NCBI GenBank assembly: GCA_033439765.1
Contig: JAULSN010000005.1
Span: forward strand, 2,929,001-2,993,000
From: Lasiosphaeria ovina
Lineage: Eukaryota > Ascomycota > Sordariomycetes > Sordariales > Lasiosphaeriaceae
DNA: 64,000 bases
Reading direction: 5' to 3'
Shown: one piece after another, positions 11,848 through 24,100 of the stretch
Layout: each line of letters starts with the position of its first letter
How positions within the stretch are numbered: position 1 is the first letter of the stretch
Notes under the pieces: generated by a model
Database searches by the model: none
What the model was told of the DNA's origin: nothing
Seen by the model: the letters and a program-made list of their open reading frames with translations, nothing else
Translations under genes and position numbers: made by a program

Positions 11848-12526
11848 TCATACCTTTCGCCAGTCCGTCATGCACCGCCCTATGCAGCCCAGCCCGGCCA
11901 CGTCTACCACCTTCTCGTGCCAGCTGAGGAGCACGCTCATGGCGCCGCCCGTCGACTCGCTGGACCCGCCGGGCCGCCCGCTCATCTGGCTGAACCCCGT
12001 CTGCTGCGGCGTCATGCGCGTCGGCGTCTGCGGGTTGCTCTTGCCGGCGCCGCCCGACGTCACCGCCATGCCCTTGTATCTGTAAGACAAAGAGGGCTAT
12101 CGTCAGTGTGTGTGTGTCATTCAATCCATGGGCGACTACTCACAGGTACTTCATCAGCACATCGAGGCACTCGGTGCCGCCAGGGCTGGCGTAGATGCGC
12201 TGCAGCATTGGGGTCATGTCGCTGGCCTTGATGGACTGCAGCACCTCGATGACGGTCTGCAGGTGGGCCTCCTTGGCCTCGTCGCGGCCGCGGTAGACGG
12301 GCGACTCGAGGCAGCCGCGCAGGGCGCCCTCGGCGTCGCCGCCCCGCAGCAGCTGCCGCACCTGGTTGGTGAGCTGCCGCACCTCGGCCTCGCTCGTCTC
12401 GGGCAGCGCCGGGTGCAGCGTCGACGTGTCGAAGTTGACGCTCGAGTCCTCCTGCAGCGCGTCGATGTTGATGGTGCGCCACGCGTCGCTGAGCGTCGCC
12501 TGCGTGTGCTGCTGGATGATGGACAT
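11848..12526 (-). CDS. ARC15: Actin-related protein 2/3 complex subunit 5 (ARPC5/p16-Arc)
   Basis: Two exons (12144-12526 and 11848-12079) joined across a 64-nt GT-AG intron give 204 residues; the joint reads MKYLYKGMA. The start MSIIQQHT, the acidic stretch with INIDALQED, the helical segment with RGCLESPVYRG and the C-terminal SWHEKVVDVAGLGCIGR identify ARPC5. The subunit links Arp2 and ARPC1 in the seven-protein complex that nucleates branched actin, in fungi mainly at endocytic patches. A Thr/Gly/Ser-rich linker after the intron (about residues 130-170) is longer than in animal ARPC5, which is usual in filamentous ascomycetes. The upstream side borders a 24.5-kb region without a recognised gene. 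Confidence 0.92.
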
Positions 12527-13363
12527 GGCGGCGGTTGCGAGGGGAGGTACCCTTAGGTAGTAGCTAGGTTGGCAGGCCTGGGGCTGTTGGGTACTGGCAG
12601 CTAGGTGTGTCTCGGAGCTCAAAGGCGGGAAATTCGTTTGTGGGTCGTAGGTCGCGAGTCGTAGTCGCAGATCGCAGGTTGCGGGCCGGTTTGTGGGAGC
12701 TCGGGAGGTGTTCTGCGGGGTGGTGGTTTCGTGGGGATGCTGCCCAGCGAGGCTGATGAACGATGGCCTGGGTGTCGTTGCAGAGGATGAGCCCTCCCCG
12801 CACTGCTGTGGGCCTAGTCTTAGGTGGGGCTTACGAAGTGTTCCAGGGGCGGGCCAGGCCGTTGCACAAGACACTTTAGAGACTAACACCTTTGGCTTAT
12901 CACTTGAAAAACGGTACGATACTAGATATTATCTTCTTTTCTTTTATATTCTCTCTTCCATGTGCTACTAAATTTTTGACTATATAATTCTTGACATATA
13001 CCGGCTTTACTCCTTACACTGCCGTACAAACAAGTGGAAACTTTACACCCGTCCTCCTTTTCTTACTGCCGTCATCACATACAACCCAATCTAAGAGCGT
13101 TACGTCTCATCTTTAGTCAAAACCCCAGCCGCAAAGCCATGCAGCCATGCAGCCAATGAATCAATGAGTGAATAGATCGATTAGGGACTGAGACAGAAAC
13201 GACGATCTTGGGTTTGACTACCCAGCTTAAACATGTTGGGTTGTGTTAACCAGTTTCACGGCCTTTAGAGTATATATATATATGTCTAGTTGTCAAAGTA
13301 TCTTGGGCGTGTACCTTAATTGCCTAGGCCTCGGTTGTCTTAAGTTTCTATTGTCTGGCCGCC

Positions 13364-13688
13364 ATGACATGGCTGTACTTCCTTGCCGGTGTGGTATATG
13401 GCGGGTATAAGCGGTTTCATAATGTGCAAGAACACTGTTCCAGAGCGTCAAGACTGTCTTTGACCCTCGCCGGAATCTGCGTTGGTTTGCTCTACAGTCC
13501 GTATGAAGTGCTAGAGGTGAGTTAACAGGAGGGAAAAGAGCTTGGTATATTGTTTTGGTTTATTATATTGTATTTTCTGGCAGGACACGCTAGACAGCGG
13601 TTGCACTTTGGTTTCGACTACGTGTATCGTGGCTGACCCCAGTCACTATCGTGTAGTTTTAATGTATCCACGAGCTCATAACCACTAA
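13364..13688 (+). CDS. Candidate small two-exon hydrophobic protein
   Basis: A good start context (CCGCC before ATG) opens a 51-codon exon (13364-13516) ending exactly at a consensus GTGAGT donor. A 67-nt intron (13517-13583) ends TGGCAG, and the second exon (13584-13688) continues in phase to TAA, for 85 residues. The first exon has two hydrophobic stretches, WLYFLAGVVYGGY and LSLTLAGICVGLLY, which could be membrane segments. Against it: codon use is not GC3-rich like the neighbours, there is no recognisable family, and the branch site is weak. It may be chance. Confidence 0.25.
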
Positions 13689-15122
13689 CCCGGGTAAAGA
13701 AAGGTAAGTAGTGTTAGCCATTGACATAGATGTCGAGTTCCTCGGGTTTCAAACCACGGAAATCCACATCCAGCGAATCATTGGGCTGCTGCCACTGTGT
13801 CGTTGACAATCATGGCTGAGTCTTTACTTTATTCGAAACTACCTAGATGCCGGGTCAAGTCATATATCCAAAGCTCTCTGGGCCGACCTATTGTGTGTCT
13901 ATCTAAGCGGGAATTTGGATTACTTCCAAGCGAAGAAGGGGTGGCCGGCGGCGACGAGAAAATTAAACATCACATTACACTTAGCTAATCCACAGGGCCC
14001 GTAAAATAGAAACCGGTGTGTACTTCTGGCCGAATCTCACGGATGGAGCACAACTAGAGGATCCAAGGAAACTTGTCAACATATGGTGAAAAACAGGCAG
14101 ATATTCCGGGGCAGTTCAGCACCTCACAATAAGGCTGGCGTTGGTTCAGGTCTTGTCTAGGCTGAATGAGGATTGGCATTATCATGACATTATCGAGCTT
14201 TATTCCGCCTCTCTTTCTTCCCACATGTGACACCTTGTGTAAAACCGATTGTCGTCTCCCCAATAGCATTGTGGCAATGTGCTGCCAAAATCTAGGGCGT
14301 AGACTTCGAGTAACGTCTTCCAGGTTGTATTTCCAATATTAGAGTCAACTTGCCACCGCTGTTTCGGATCCTCCAGCTCACAACTAAGTCAAACTTTCAG
14401 ATCCTAGTTTATCTCGCGCCATTCTAGGGAATCATCAAACGTATCAAATATATCGTATTTACACGATACCTAGGCCATAGTATTAATGGCAAACATGTCC
14501 ATCTGCTATCGCAGACAACGACAACTAACTACCTGACTTGTGGCTGCCATGCCATCCTAAAGAAATGAACAAGACAGGTCCCAGCTATATCACGCCGTCT
14601 GCTGACACCCACCACACGCATCCCCCATCCACGCAGCAGTTCCTTCCTGTAAACCAAGCACCGCACGAATATGGTTCACGGGTTTCAGGCCTGAGACGGC
14701 GGTGCACGCCTGACCCACACGTCCAGACACAAGAAGAAGAAGTGCCAAAGACGTACCGGCATGTTGTGGCACACTACTACTAAAAAGACTCCGTCGTAAT
14801 CGAACGAGGCGACGAAGGAAAGATAAAAAGACACCTCGGGACCGAGCCTCGCAAAACGATTCCTTCTTACCTACCTTAGGTACCCACCTACCTCTGGCTT
14901 CTCAAGTCATGTGTGCACATAATTCCGCGATTAGGAATCATTCGCCGACTGGACTGGACTGGACTGAACCGAACAATTGGCGTATGATTGGGGGCGTTTC
15001 TTATCTCTCCAATGGGAGGTGTGTTGCAGTTATACACAGCAAAACAGCCACAGCCGACCGGCTCTTGTCAAGGCTAGAGAATGAGAGTATGTGTGTGTGA
15101 GGTAGTACAAACCTCGCAACTG

Positions 15123-15147
15123 AAAAAAAAAAAAAAAAAAAAAAAAA
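15123..15147 (+). repeat. Poly-A run, 25 A
   Basis: Uninterrupted run of 25 A residues. It creates an apparent poly-lysine frame on the plus strand that should not be read as protein. Confidence 0.95.
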
Positions 15148-17436
15148 GTAAGAAAAGACAGCCACGCCGCCCTGGCCGTGCCATCGCCATGCAACGCCGC
15201 GGAAATAATACTCGCATACATATGTATTCAGAGCAAGAGTATACATGCCAAGATAACGACCAGCATGCGTGCCACGCGAGAGCCAAGAACTCTTTTTTGT
15301 GTCGTGCCGCTGTGCTGCTTTCTTGCTTGATTTCCAGAATCCCTCTCGACTGCTATATGTCAGTATTGTATAGCCCCAAAGGCCCGATCATGCCGGTGGT
15401 GGCGGCCACGATGCGGCACGGGGGCTTTTCGTTATTCGCTAACCCCTCGCCGCACGCCCGCTTTCCATTTTATCTGGCGCTTGCCTTGCCTTGCCTTGCC
15501 TTGCAGCGCTTCCGTTCGTTCTCTTGCCTGCCGCCGCGTTTGCTTCCTCCCCTTTTTTTGCCTTTTCGGACCCGAGTAATCTGGTCCGAAGGATTAAAAC
15601 ATTATCCTTTTTGTTTTCTTGGCTGCTTCTGCATGGGATTTCCCCCCCTTCTTCCGTCTTTGGGCCCAATATTTTCATATTTTCATTTACCGCCAAAACT
15701 CGTATTCCGGAGGAAGGCTTGGGAGAAGATCAATACACGATGCAAAAGCCACGGGGGGAAGGTGAGCCGCACGGCAGAGGATCCGCGGAGGAGTGGGGCC
15801 GGATTCCCTCCCGGCTTGGCGGTGCGCCCGGTAAGGGCTACCCGGCCGGGGAGGGGGAGCCGGGTGGCGGGTAGGGGTTAGTCTGCTATCTCCGTGTGGA
15901 TATGTCTGGAACGGAGGCTGCCTCCGTTTTTTGCGGCATGGGAGGGGAACTTTTTCAACCTCGTTCCTTTTTTCGCGGACTGTGTCAATACTGTGTACAT
16001 CGTTGACCTCTGATGTTACCTCTGCCTCTTGACCTACGGAATAATCTGGCTGCTTCTCCTGAGCCAGAAGTGGCGTTACGATTATTTCTGTTGATTGTGC
16101 CTCGATATCACTTTTGTTTTTCTTGACCCGCTCTTGCTGTTTGTCGGCCAACAAAAACAGAGACGCAAAAGTTTGCTGGGCCGTTTGTTTGCTCGCCGGC
16201 CTAACTTTTTCGCAGCTCCCCTGGTTAGAATATGAGACGTCAGTTCTCAGCTCTTACGGCGAAATAGAGCCCGCCAATCGTTGCGGGTTTTCAATGCCGT
16301 GGCATCGCTGCAGCTGTCAAATCGCCGTTGTGTGCCCCACTCCATGGAAAGACATGCAGACGCGGTTGAGGAGGCCCGCTGAGGGCCTGTTCGAGTCTGA
16401 GACAGGAGAGGGCAAAAACAGAGCCTCGTCGCCTTGGCGAGATTAGGTTCGGATTACGAGAAACCTGGGCGCGGCTCGTCCACGTTCGAGACGCTGGATC
16501 CAGCCACCTGATGGCGGAATGCTATCTCCGTGGGGTGAGGCTTTGGAAAAAAGAAACGAGAAAGATAAATGGCGGAACGACGACAAGGGCCGCTTTTGGC
16601 AGGTGGAGTTGTAAACAGCTCTGGCGTGGGATCCACACCAGGATGTTTGAGATTGGGTTTTTTTTCTTCTTTCTTGCTGCCTCTGAGAAGCTGGGATCCG
16701 GCTTCTCACATCCGCCAGGAGCCTGGGTTTACTATTGCAAAAGCAGTTACGGCTTAGGTGCTGATCAAACCACACGAGGCTCGATTGAGACGGCATTGGG
16801 ATGGGCATTGGAAGCTTGGAAGCAAGTCGAGGCGAGCGGCAGGGTGGTTAAGCGGGTCTCCGTTTTGGCTTCTTGTCCAGATGCAACCTCGTGAGCCCAC
16901 TTGTAGTGTAGCTTGTGGTTTCCGCTACGGATTACTAGTCGGTGGACCAAACGCCGGGAAGGGCCCGCGGTGCCGGGAGGAGACAAGCGCTCGCATGCTG
17001 GGGATTAAGTGGATTTAGAGTGGTCCCTGATGCTCTTTGAAGTTTGGTCGTCGATCTCAAGACTAATCGAATATGACCATGATAAGACCCCCTTTTGGTT
17101 GGACGGAAATCGCAGGGCGCTGGAGAGCCAAGAGACGCAAACGATGGCTGGTTATTTTTGTTCGGTAAGAACTGAACAGGACGAGAGAAAGAAAGTGCAA
17201 ACAAAAGACTCGGAGTCTTGTCATTCTGACGCCACTCCGCGATCATGACGCAACGGGGAAGGGCCGGGCCAGAGACGTTGGTCGAAAAGTGTACCGAGTA
17301 CAATAACATAACGTCTCGAAACGGGCAAAATGGTCCCGCTAATAACAAGAAACAATGTGTCTCAAAAGGGGGATATTAAGCGGCGGGCTCACAAGAGCAG
17401 GCGTAAACGTAGTCAGCAACTGCAACCCAAACAGGA

Positions 17437-17456
17437 CCCCCCCCCCCCCCCCCCCC
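17437..17456 (+). repeat. Poly-C run, 20 C
   Basis: Uninterrupted run of 20 C residues in noncoding sequence; prone to length variation and sequencing error. Confidence 0.95.
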
Positions 17457-18099
17457 TAATAAAAATCAGTGTATCCGTTCGCCAGTACGTCACGGAAGGG
17501 ACGAGGTCCCCCACGCTTTCCTTCGGACGGGAGAGGAGACGAGGGAAAAAAGCTAAAAAGTGGCTGCCTGGTCCCAACAAACATTCTCAACACGTGGTGG
17601 CTGCAACCATCTCGAGATGTGTCAAGTAATCCTGGAGTGGCTGTGCCCAGTGCCGAGTGTGGTGGGTGGTGAAGGGACGGAGACGAGACTGGCTCGGACC
17701 GGATGGAGATAAGTTTAGACACTCATTGGACAGAACGAACCAACCTGAGGGGATAACGTCAGAAGGAAGTACAGGTAAGCCAGCCTGTTGCGCCGCCTCC
17801 CAAAAAAACAGTCCGCGTTTTGGGTTTCAGTGTCAGTGACTGTGGGGACTCTCGTGCCGATGGAGGACGGGTTAACGGTCTGAAAAGGGCACGACCATAA
17901 GAAAAGAAAGAAGGAGAAAACAGTCATTGAAAGAAAAAAAGAAAAAAGGCCGAGTCATCCCGGGCAAACCACTCCTTGCTTGTGTGCGACGCGATGGGGC
18001 GGCCGACCAATGGAATCCATGGGAAGATCCCGTGTCCGAGCTGCCATGCAACTTTGACATATTTTTCTGGAAATGACGATGGGGATTGCCAATGAGAGG

Positions 18100-18101
<2 letters not shown>

Positions 18102-18134
<33 letters not shown>
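18102..18134 (+). repeat. (GT)n microsatellite
   Basis: About 16 GT units, followed by a degenerate GTGC and GAGA tail to about 18170. Confidence 0.95.
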
Positions 18135-18138
<4 letters not shown>

Positions 18139-21100
18139 CGTGTGAGAGAGAGTGAGTGAGGGGGAGTGAGGGACAAGAGAAGGGAAGAAGCAACAAGCTC
18201 CACGCTGCGCCCGCGTCACTTTCTCCCCCGTCGCGCCACTGGGTGCGACGCGACCAGACGACGCCCCAAGCCTCGTCCCTGGTGATAGTGGGAGGGAGGG
18301 GACCCACCAGGCCCCCCAAACCGACGATGGGCCCGAAGGGGCGGCGGCCTTTCCCGGTGGCCAGGACCCAGGACTGCGGTCCTGGTAACCCGCTGTCCGA
18401 AGCCCTTGCAACTCCTTGGAGCGTGCATTAGTTCCATGCTGCGGCCCTTTCCCCCCACCACTGCACTTTGGGCCGTCCACCCCCCTGGCATCTCAATTGG
18501 GGACACAGCACAAAGGGGGAAAAAAAAAAAGTTACTCGACTTTGGTCTGCCAGAAACCTGTCGGCGATTGACAATTTTCTTTTCTTATTTTTTTTTTCTT
18601 TCGGTGATCTGACTCGGCTAGGCTGCACACCACCTGTTGATCACTGACTTATTTGGATTTCCTTTTCTATTTCAAATTTTCTCCTCTCTTTATTTTTTTA
18701 TTTTTTTATTTCAAAAATGTCTTATCTCCATCTTGATTCCCGCTATTCTTCCCGAGACATCTTTTTTTTTCTGGTAAGATTGGGGAGGCTGGCTGAGGCG
18801 GCCAGACATGCCAATCACCGAGGTGGGCGGCCGGTGGCACCTGCACCTCCATAACACACACCTCGGTGTCTGACCAGCCGCCCAGCCCAGCCCGGCCTAG
18901 GTTGTTACACTAGCTCCCGGAGCCAGCTCCGTCGCTTGGGGCCCCGGAACTATTCCGCTGGAAACAAGACGGGGGTCCTCATGTGGTTGTGCACTTTTCG
19001 CCTGCTATGCCTATAGGTAATATGGAATATTTGACCTGTTCTTTCGTTGCCAAACTCGCTTTGGTTTGGTAGTAATGGGGGTTAGGTTTTCCTGGGTGCA
19101 CGTTCGGAGATCCAGCCCTTGCGTGCCGGTGTCCGCCCGGACTTTGCTGTCCCGTGTCGAGGATTCAAGATAGACGAGAGACAGCGAGAAGCAAGTCAAC
19201 TTGTGGATTGTTTTCCCCAGAGAGAGACAAAATGAATGAACCAGCGTTGGTGCGCCGTGTAGGGCATCGTGAAAAAAAAGCAAATCGCTAATCTACCTTG
19301 CCGATGAAACATGCATATGTGGGCAGAGGGAGTTTTTGTTGATTGGATGTCGCAATTTCTTGTCTTGGATTGTGTGCGTCGTGTGACTGTGCGCGCACAT
19401 CCCTCTCACAGCCCAAGTTGCTGTCTGGTGACTTGTCGAGTCACAGCGCCTGCTCTTATAGACATTTTGTAGAAGACCCGAGAATTGCGGCGTTGAAAGA
19501 GAATCTTGTTTGAATATCCGCGCAAGGTGACCAGGCTCTGAGCTGTGTAGCTATCGGCGTCTTATATAGTTACTAGTATACATGAGTCTAAAACCAGGGG
19601 GTATCTTCTTTGAACCTGGATCCAGCCCAGCACCCTTCGCTGGCCAGAAACATATAAGAAAAATCCTCCAAATCTCTCTCGAGCAGCTTGTGTACAGAAG
19701 TGATGACAATGAAAGAAAAGAGACAGAAAGGCTATAGCCGCTCTCGTCAATATGCCAGCCAACAAAATGGTATGACTAGGCCATCTCCGCGAGGAGACGA
19801 GCCCCCCCCCCAAAAAAAGTGAGGATAGAAGCTAAGAAAGGGGATGTAAGAGAAGAAAAGTCTATATGCAAACCAGTCAGTTCTTTTTCCAGCCTTCCAG
19901 CCTTCCAGTCTTCCCAAAACAAAAATCCAACCAGAACCCCTGACCATTTGTTGATCCCGAAAACTGCCCTTTTTATTTACCCCATGAACAAGAAGGAAAA
20001 AAAGCGCTGTCATCCAAAAGCAAACAAACCCCTTCCCAATGATTAAAGCTGAGCTCGAACCACAAATGTGGACCCGGACGTTGGTTCCAGGTGTTGACGA
20101 GGTTATTAGGCGGGTCGGGTCGGCTGGGTTGGGAAGGAATTGTTGCCGGGTGTTAAACGTGGTTGCTAACGTCTGTGGCACGATGGAAGTGCCCAGATGA
20201 TCGCGAAGTCGCACGATGAGCCCAAGAAAGCCAAAAATATGAAAGCCGTCTAATGTTGAATCCGAGAATCCGACTAAGGAAATGTGCAGCCGGGAATGAG
20301 ATGCCAGGAGTCTTTCCTCAATTCTTGCTGCTGGGAAGCAAGTGGCAGCGAGCCAAACTATTTATCGTGAGAGGAACTGTAATTAAAATGCTGTATCGAA
20401 AACGAGACAACCGCCAGAGACTGGGATCGTGTTGAAAGGGCGCAATAAATGTGTTGGTACAGGCGATATTATGCCGAATTTTCGCAAGGCAGAGAATGCA
20501 TTGTCCTTGAGAAGGTGCGGACTGCTGAATGCACGGTTTGGGTCAAGTACTGCCGCCGGCCGAGGTTGACGCAAAGCAGTCCCAAACTGCGGAGGGAAGG
20601 CCCTGTTGTGCGCATCGCCCGGGATTGGCCCACCGGCGCGACTCGTCGCATTGGTGCGAATCAAGGGATGAGTTGATGTCACACTCCGGTCCGAGTCGAT
20701 CTTGTTACCGCGGCTTAGGCTGAGGTGGAGGCTTTGGTACTCCTGTCGTGTCATAGGCGCCTCGGCCGAGGTTGAGAGGAGATTGAGACTCTCTGACAAT
20801 CATTTTGAAGTTTGAGGGGCGGGAAGCGTGAGGAGACTGCATTGTGAAAAAGTTGTGAGGTTAGCCATTGAATGCAACAAGACGAGCAGCGCCAAGTATA
20901 TACATATATAAGGAAACAACAAGCGTGTAAAGGTACGTAAATGGAAGCTTCGGGGGCCAAGCCGCCAGGCAGCTGGTTTCGTAAAGCCATGGGAAATTGA
21001 TTTCTCAGGTAAGCGGTCAGGAAGGTGCCGCAGCTGTGACTCACAATTTGGACGTCGCAGGGCGACGAGGTAGAGTGGGATTGGCGACGGTTGAGGCGGC

Positions 21101-24100
21101 GATGCAAGGGAGCGTTAAATTCTGCCGAATTGCATGCGATGGTAGTCGAGGCGAGTGCCTGTCAGATTCGGGGCTGTCGGGGATTTGTGGCCTTGGGGAG
21201 CTGAAGGCGACACCGAACGCGGCCCAAGAGTGCGATGTGTGTTGCACTATGGCGACTGTCTTGGAGCCTTGGTGGCAGTTGGTATCGTGATTGAGGCGCA
21301 GTCACTGCGATCAAAACGATGGTCGGCGCCGAGTGCGTAAGCGCTGCTATGTATTTCGGTCTGCTCTCTCTCTTTCTGTTTCCTTTTCGGGCCTCTCCGG
21401 CTAAGGCAGGCAGGATCGGTCGCGTTGGCGCAAAAGGGGGCCGTTTGATGTGTATGGCCTTTGGGCGGGCTGTCAGGTACCGGCTGGACGCTGCAGCAAA
21501 GGAAGGAAAAAAAAGTTGGTGTGGGATGTGGATCGCTCAAAGGGGAACTGGGCTGGCTCCGAGGTTGGCAGTTGGTGCAGCAGTTTCAGGTATAAGCCGC
21601 AGGAACGGTTGCGACAGTAAAGAAGATCGAAGTCTGGAGATGTTGACGACTGCAAGAGCTGTCCTGATGGCAAAACACAGGATATAGGGGCCAAAGGGCT
21701 AGAGAACTGTGGAGGGAGTCCAAGGGAGAGAAAGTCCAAGACGGGGATGGGAGTTGGTCTTATAATGAAAGGATGGATTGCTGGGACACGGCGGCGGGAA
21801 TGCCAGGATGGAAGGGGGTCACTTTTTTTTTTTTTCGAAGACTCCTGTTGGCGTTGGCGTCAAGCCCATTTTGCCAGGCCAGCCATGTACCCGGCTACAA
21901 TGTACAGTACCCCGGCGGGCCCCAGTCCACATTTCGCGTGCCAGGGCTCCGTTTGACGAGCTCCTCAAGTGAAAAAGGACCTAGCGCGGTACTGTACCGT
22001 TGCCCAAGGCACAGAGGCGTCTCCCTTTTTGGCGGTGCCCCAGGTCCACAGGGCCTGGTCGAGAAATGGAGGGCTTCCATTTTCAACAGAAGACCCAGCG
22101 AACGGCTCGGTGGATTTCCAGGTCAGGGGTACCTTGCCGGGCCCACTGATTCTCTCACACAACGGAGCCTGCGCCTGGGCTCCAAGACGGACGATTTGGG
22201 CGCGTTCGCACACTGTGCACTCGACGAATACGGTCGCCCAAGTACTCAGTGACATGCCACAGTTTCCACCTTGAAGCCCAGGCGGACAGGGATTCCGAAG
22301 CCACGCCCTCTGGTGTAATCCCGGGACCTTGACCGTGGACCAGAGTTCCCTCGGTTTGGTACCACTCCCCCTGCTCGGTGCTCATCCATGGAAGTTGAGA
22401 AGTTGGGAAGTTTGACCTGATTGCCTCACGGAGAAGAGAGCACAAAACAATCAAATGCAATGCAATCGACTGTCAAGGAAGGCCATTGCAAGCCTGCCTG
22501 CCTCGCTGTTCGCGTTGTCGGTAGCGGGATAAGCCATGGTAACACAAACGCAGCCGTCGGGAGGGTTGTTCTGTTTGTCATTACTACCTTGAAGTAGACT
22601 CGGGCGCATGTCGTCTTGGTACATGCATAGGGAATGCATTTATCTACTACAACTCGACAGCCACAGTTTGTCGTGTAGTTAACCTCATGACGGGAGACGG
22701 TATCACCCATGAGGTTCTTGGAAGCGCTGAAATGCAATCTCTTTTTGGTTGGGCGTACTGTACATAGTACGGGCATACGCCGGTATGTAAGTGCCTTCAT
22801 ATTGTAGTCACCGTAGATGCGGGTTACGGAACAGAGACCCGACTAGGAGCTCGCACAGCCTCATACATAAGGTATTGTACCTTGGGAGTCAAGCAGACAT
22901 CCAACACTTGGCTCTGTTGGTTCTTGCAAGTCACGACTTCTGTTGGTGAGATGGGAACCTAATAAGGTAAGGTAGTTGGTTACATCACCTCTGCGCGGTA
23001 CTTGATATGTATTTGGCTTGTTCAAGTATCATAAGTCACGGTATGTTGCGTGCTTGTTAGTAAGTTTGCTTTCATCATGACATCCATGTTGTGGGATTTG
23101 AATTGAAATCAGAGTTTTCTTCTTATCGGTCCAGTGCCGTCAGACGGGCGGGAGAGCGGGAGACGGCCGGCAAGGTAACCACTTTGATATTCCTAGCATC
23201 CGAGCCATCCATACTTTGGGTGCGTGCCTATGTGTTTGGTGGTGTAGAGGTGCCGTCAAGTCCGGGAAACATGGAACTCGCGGATAAGCATTACCTGCAT
23301 CACATTCACCACCCACCTCCCCGTCGAGCAGAAGACTCCAGGCATCCCATCTCAACCTAAGGGTGGAAGGCCCAAGGCACTGAGTAAGATTCGGGATACA
23401 TGAGCCACAGTTTTGCTCCCGACCTGTCGGCTGTCTGATGGAACCCCCCCTCCCCAACCCAGCCCTACTTAGAACACGTGTACGGCTTACGTCCCGACGT
23501 CGACGAGCCACAGACACGCTGACGGGATGGAATGGGGTGGTGGTGACGCCCATGCAACGGAACATACTCCGTAGGGAGGAGGTACAGTTAAGGTAGGTAA
23601 AAAGAACGGCGCCGCACCGGCTGCGCACCGCATGGGATGGATGCAACGTGCTACATCAGGTACATACTTGGCTTGCCAGGCGGTGACTTGAGGTAAGGCA
23701 CGGTGCTAATCACAACAGCGGGCAAAGATGGAAGAGCGTGGTCTCGATTGGCGAGGGCTGCGCCTTCCTCTAATTCCGAGGGCTTATTTTGGTTGTGCAA
23801 GTCAGTTTAGGTTGCTAGTTAATAAGGTTGAACGGGGCAAAGACGCGTGGAAGGAGGTGCCCTGGTGCTGTGGTGGGTGGTGCGTGCCCTTTCCGGGCGC
23901 GGCACTGACACCACCGAGGTGGCTGCCCGCTCCCTGCTTGCTCCCTGCAATTTCAACCTTCTTTTCTTCTGGCAGTGAGACGCGCCCGGAGCCCAGGCCA
24001 TCTTGGCAATCGCCCTGCGTGCGATTGCGGTGCTTCGGGGGCACATCTGCTTTTTATGCCCCCCAAACCACCAAGTAAACCTCAAATCACCCCCAAAACG

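Noticed and set aside
15081..15881. 266-codon plus-strand open frame
   Set aside because: It begins in a microsatellite, runs through 25 A as poly-Lys and has no domain or codon bias; considered chance.
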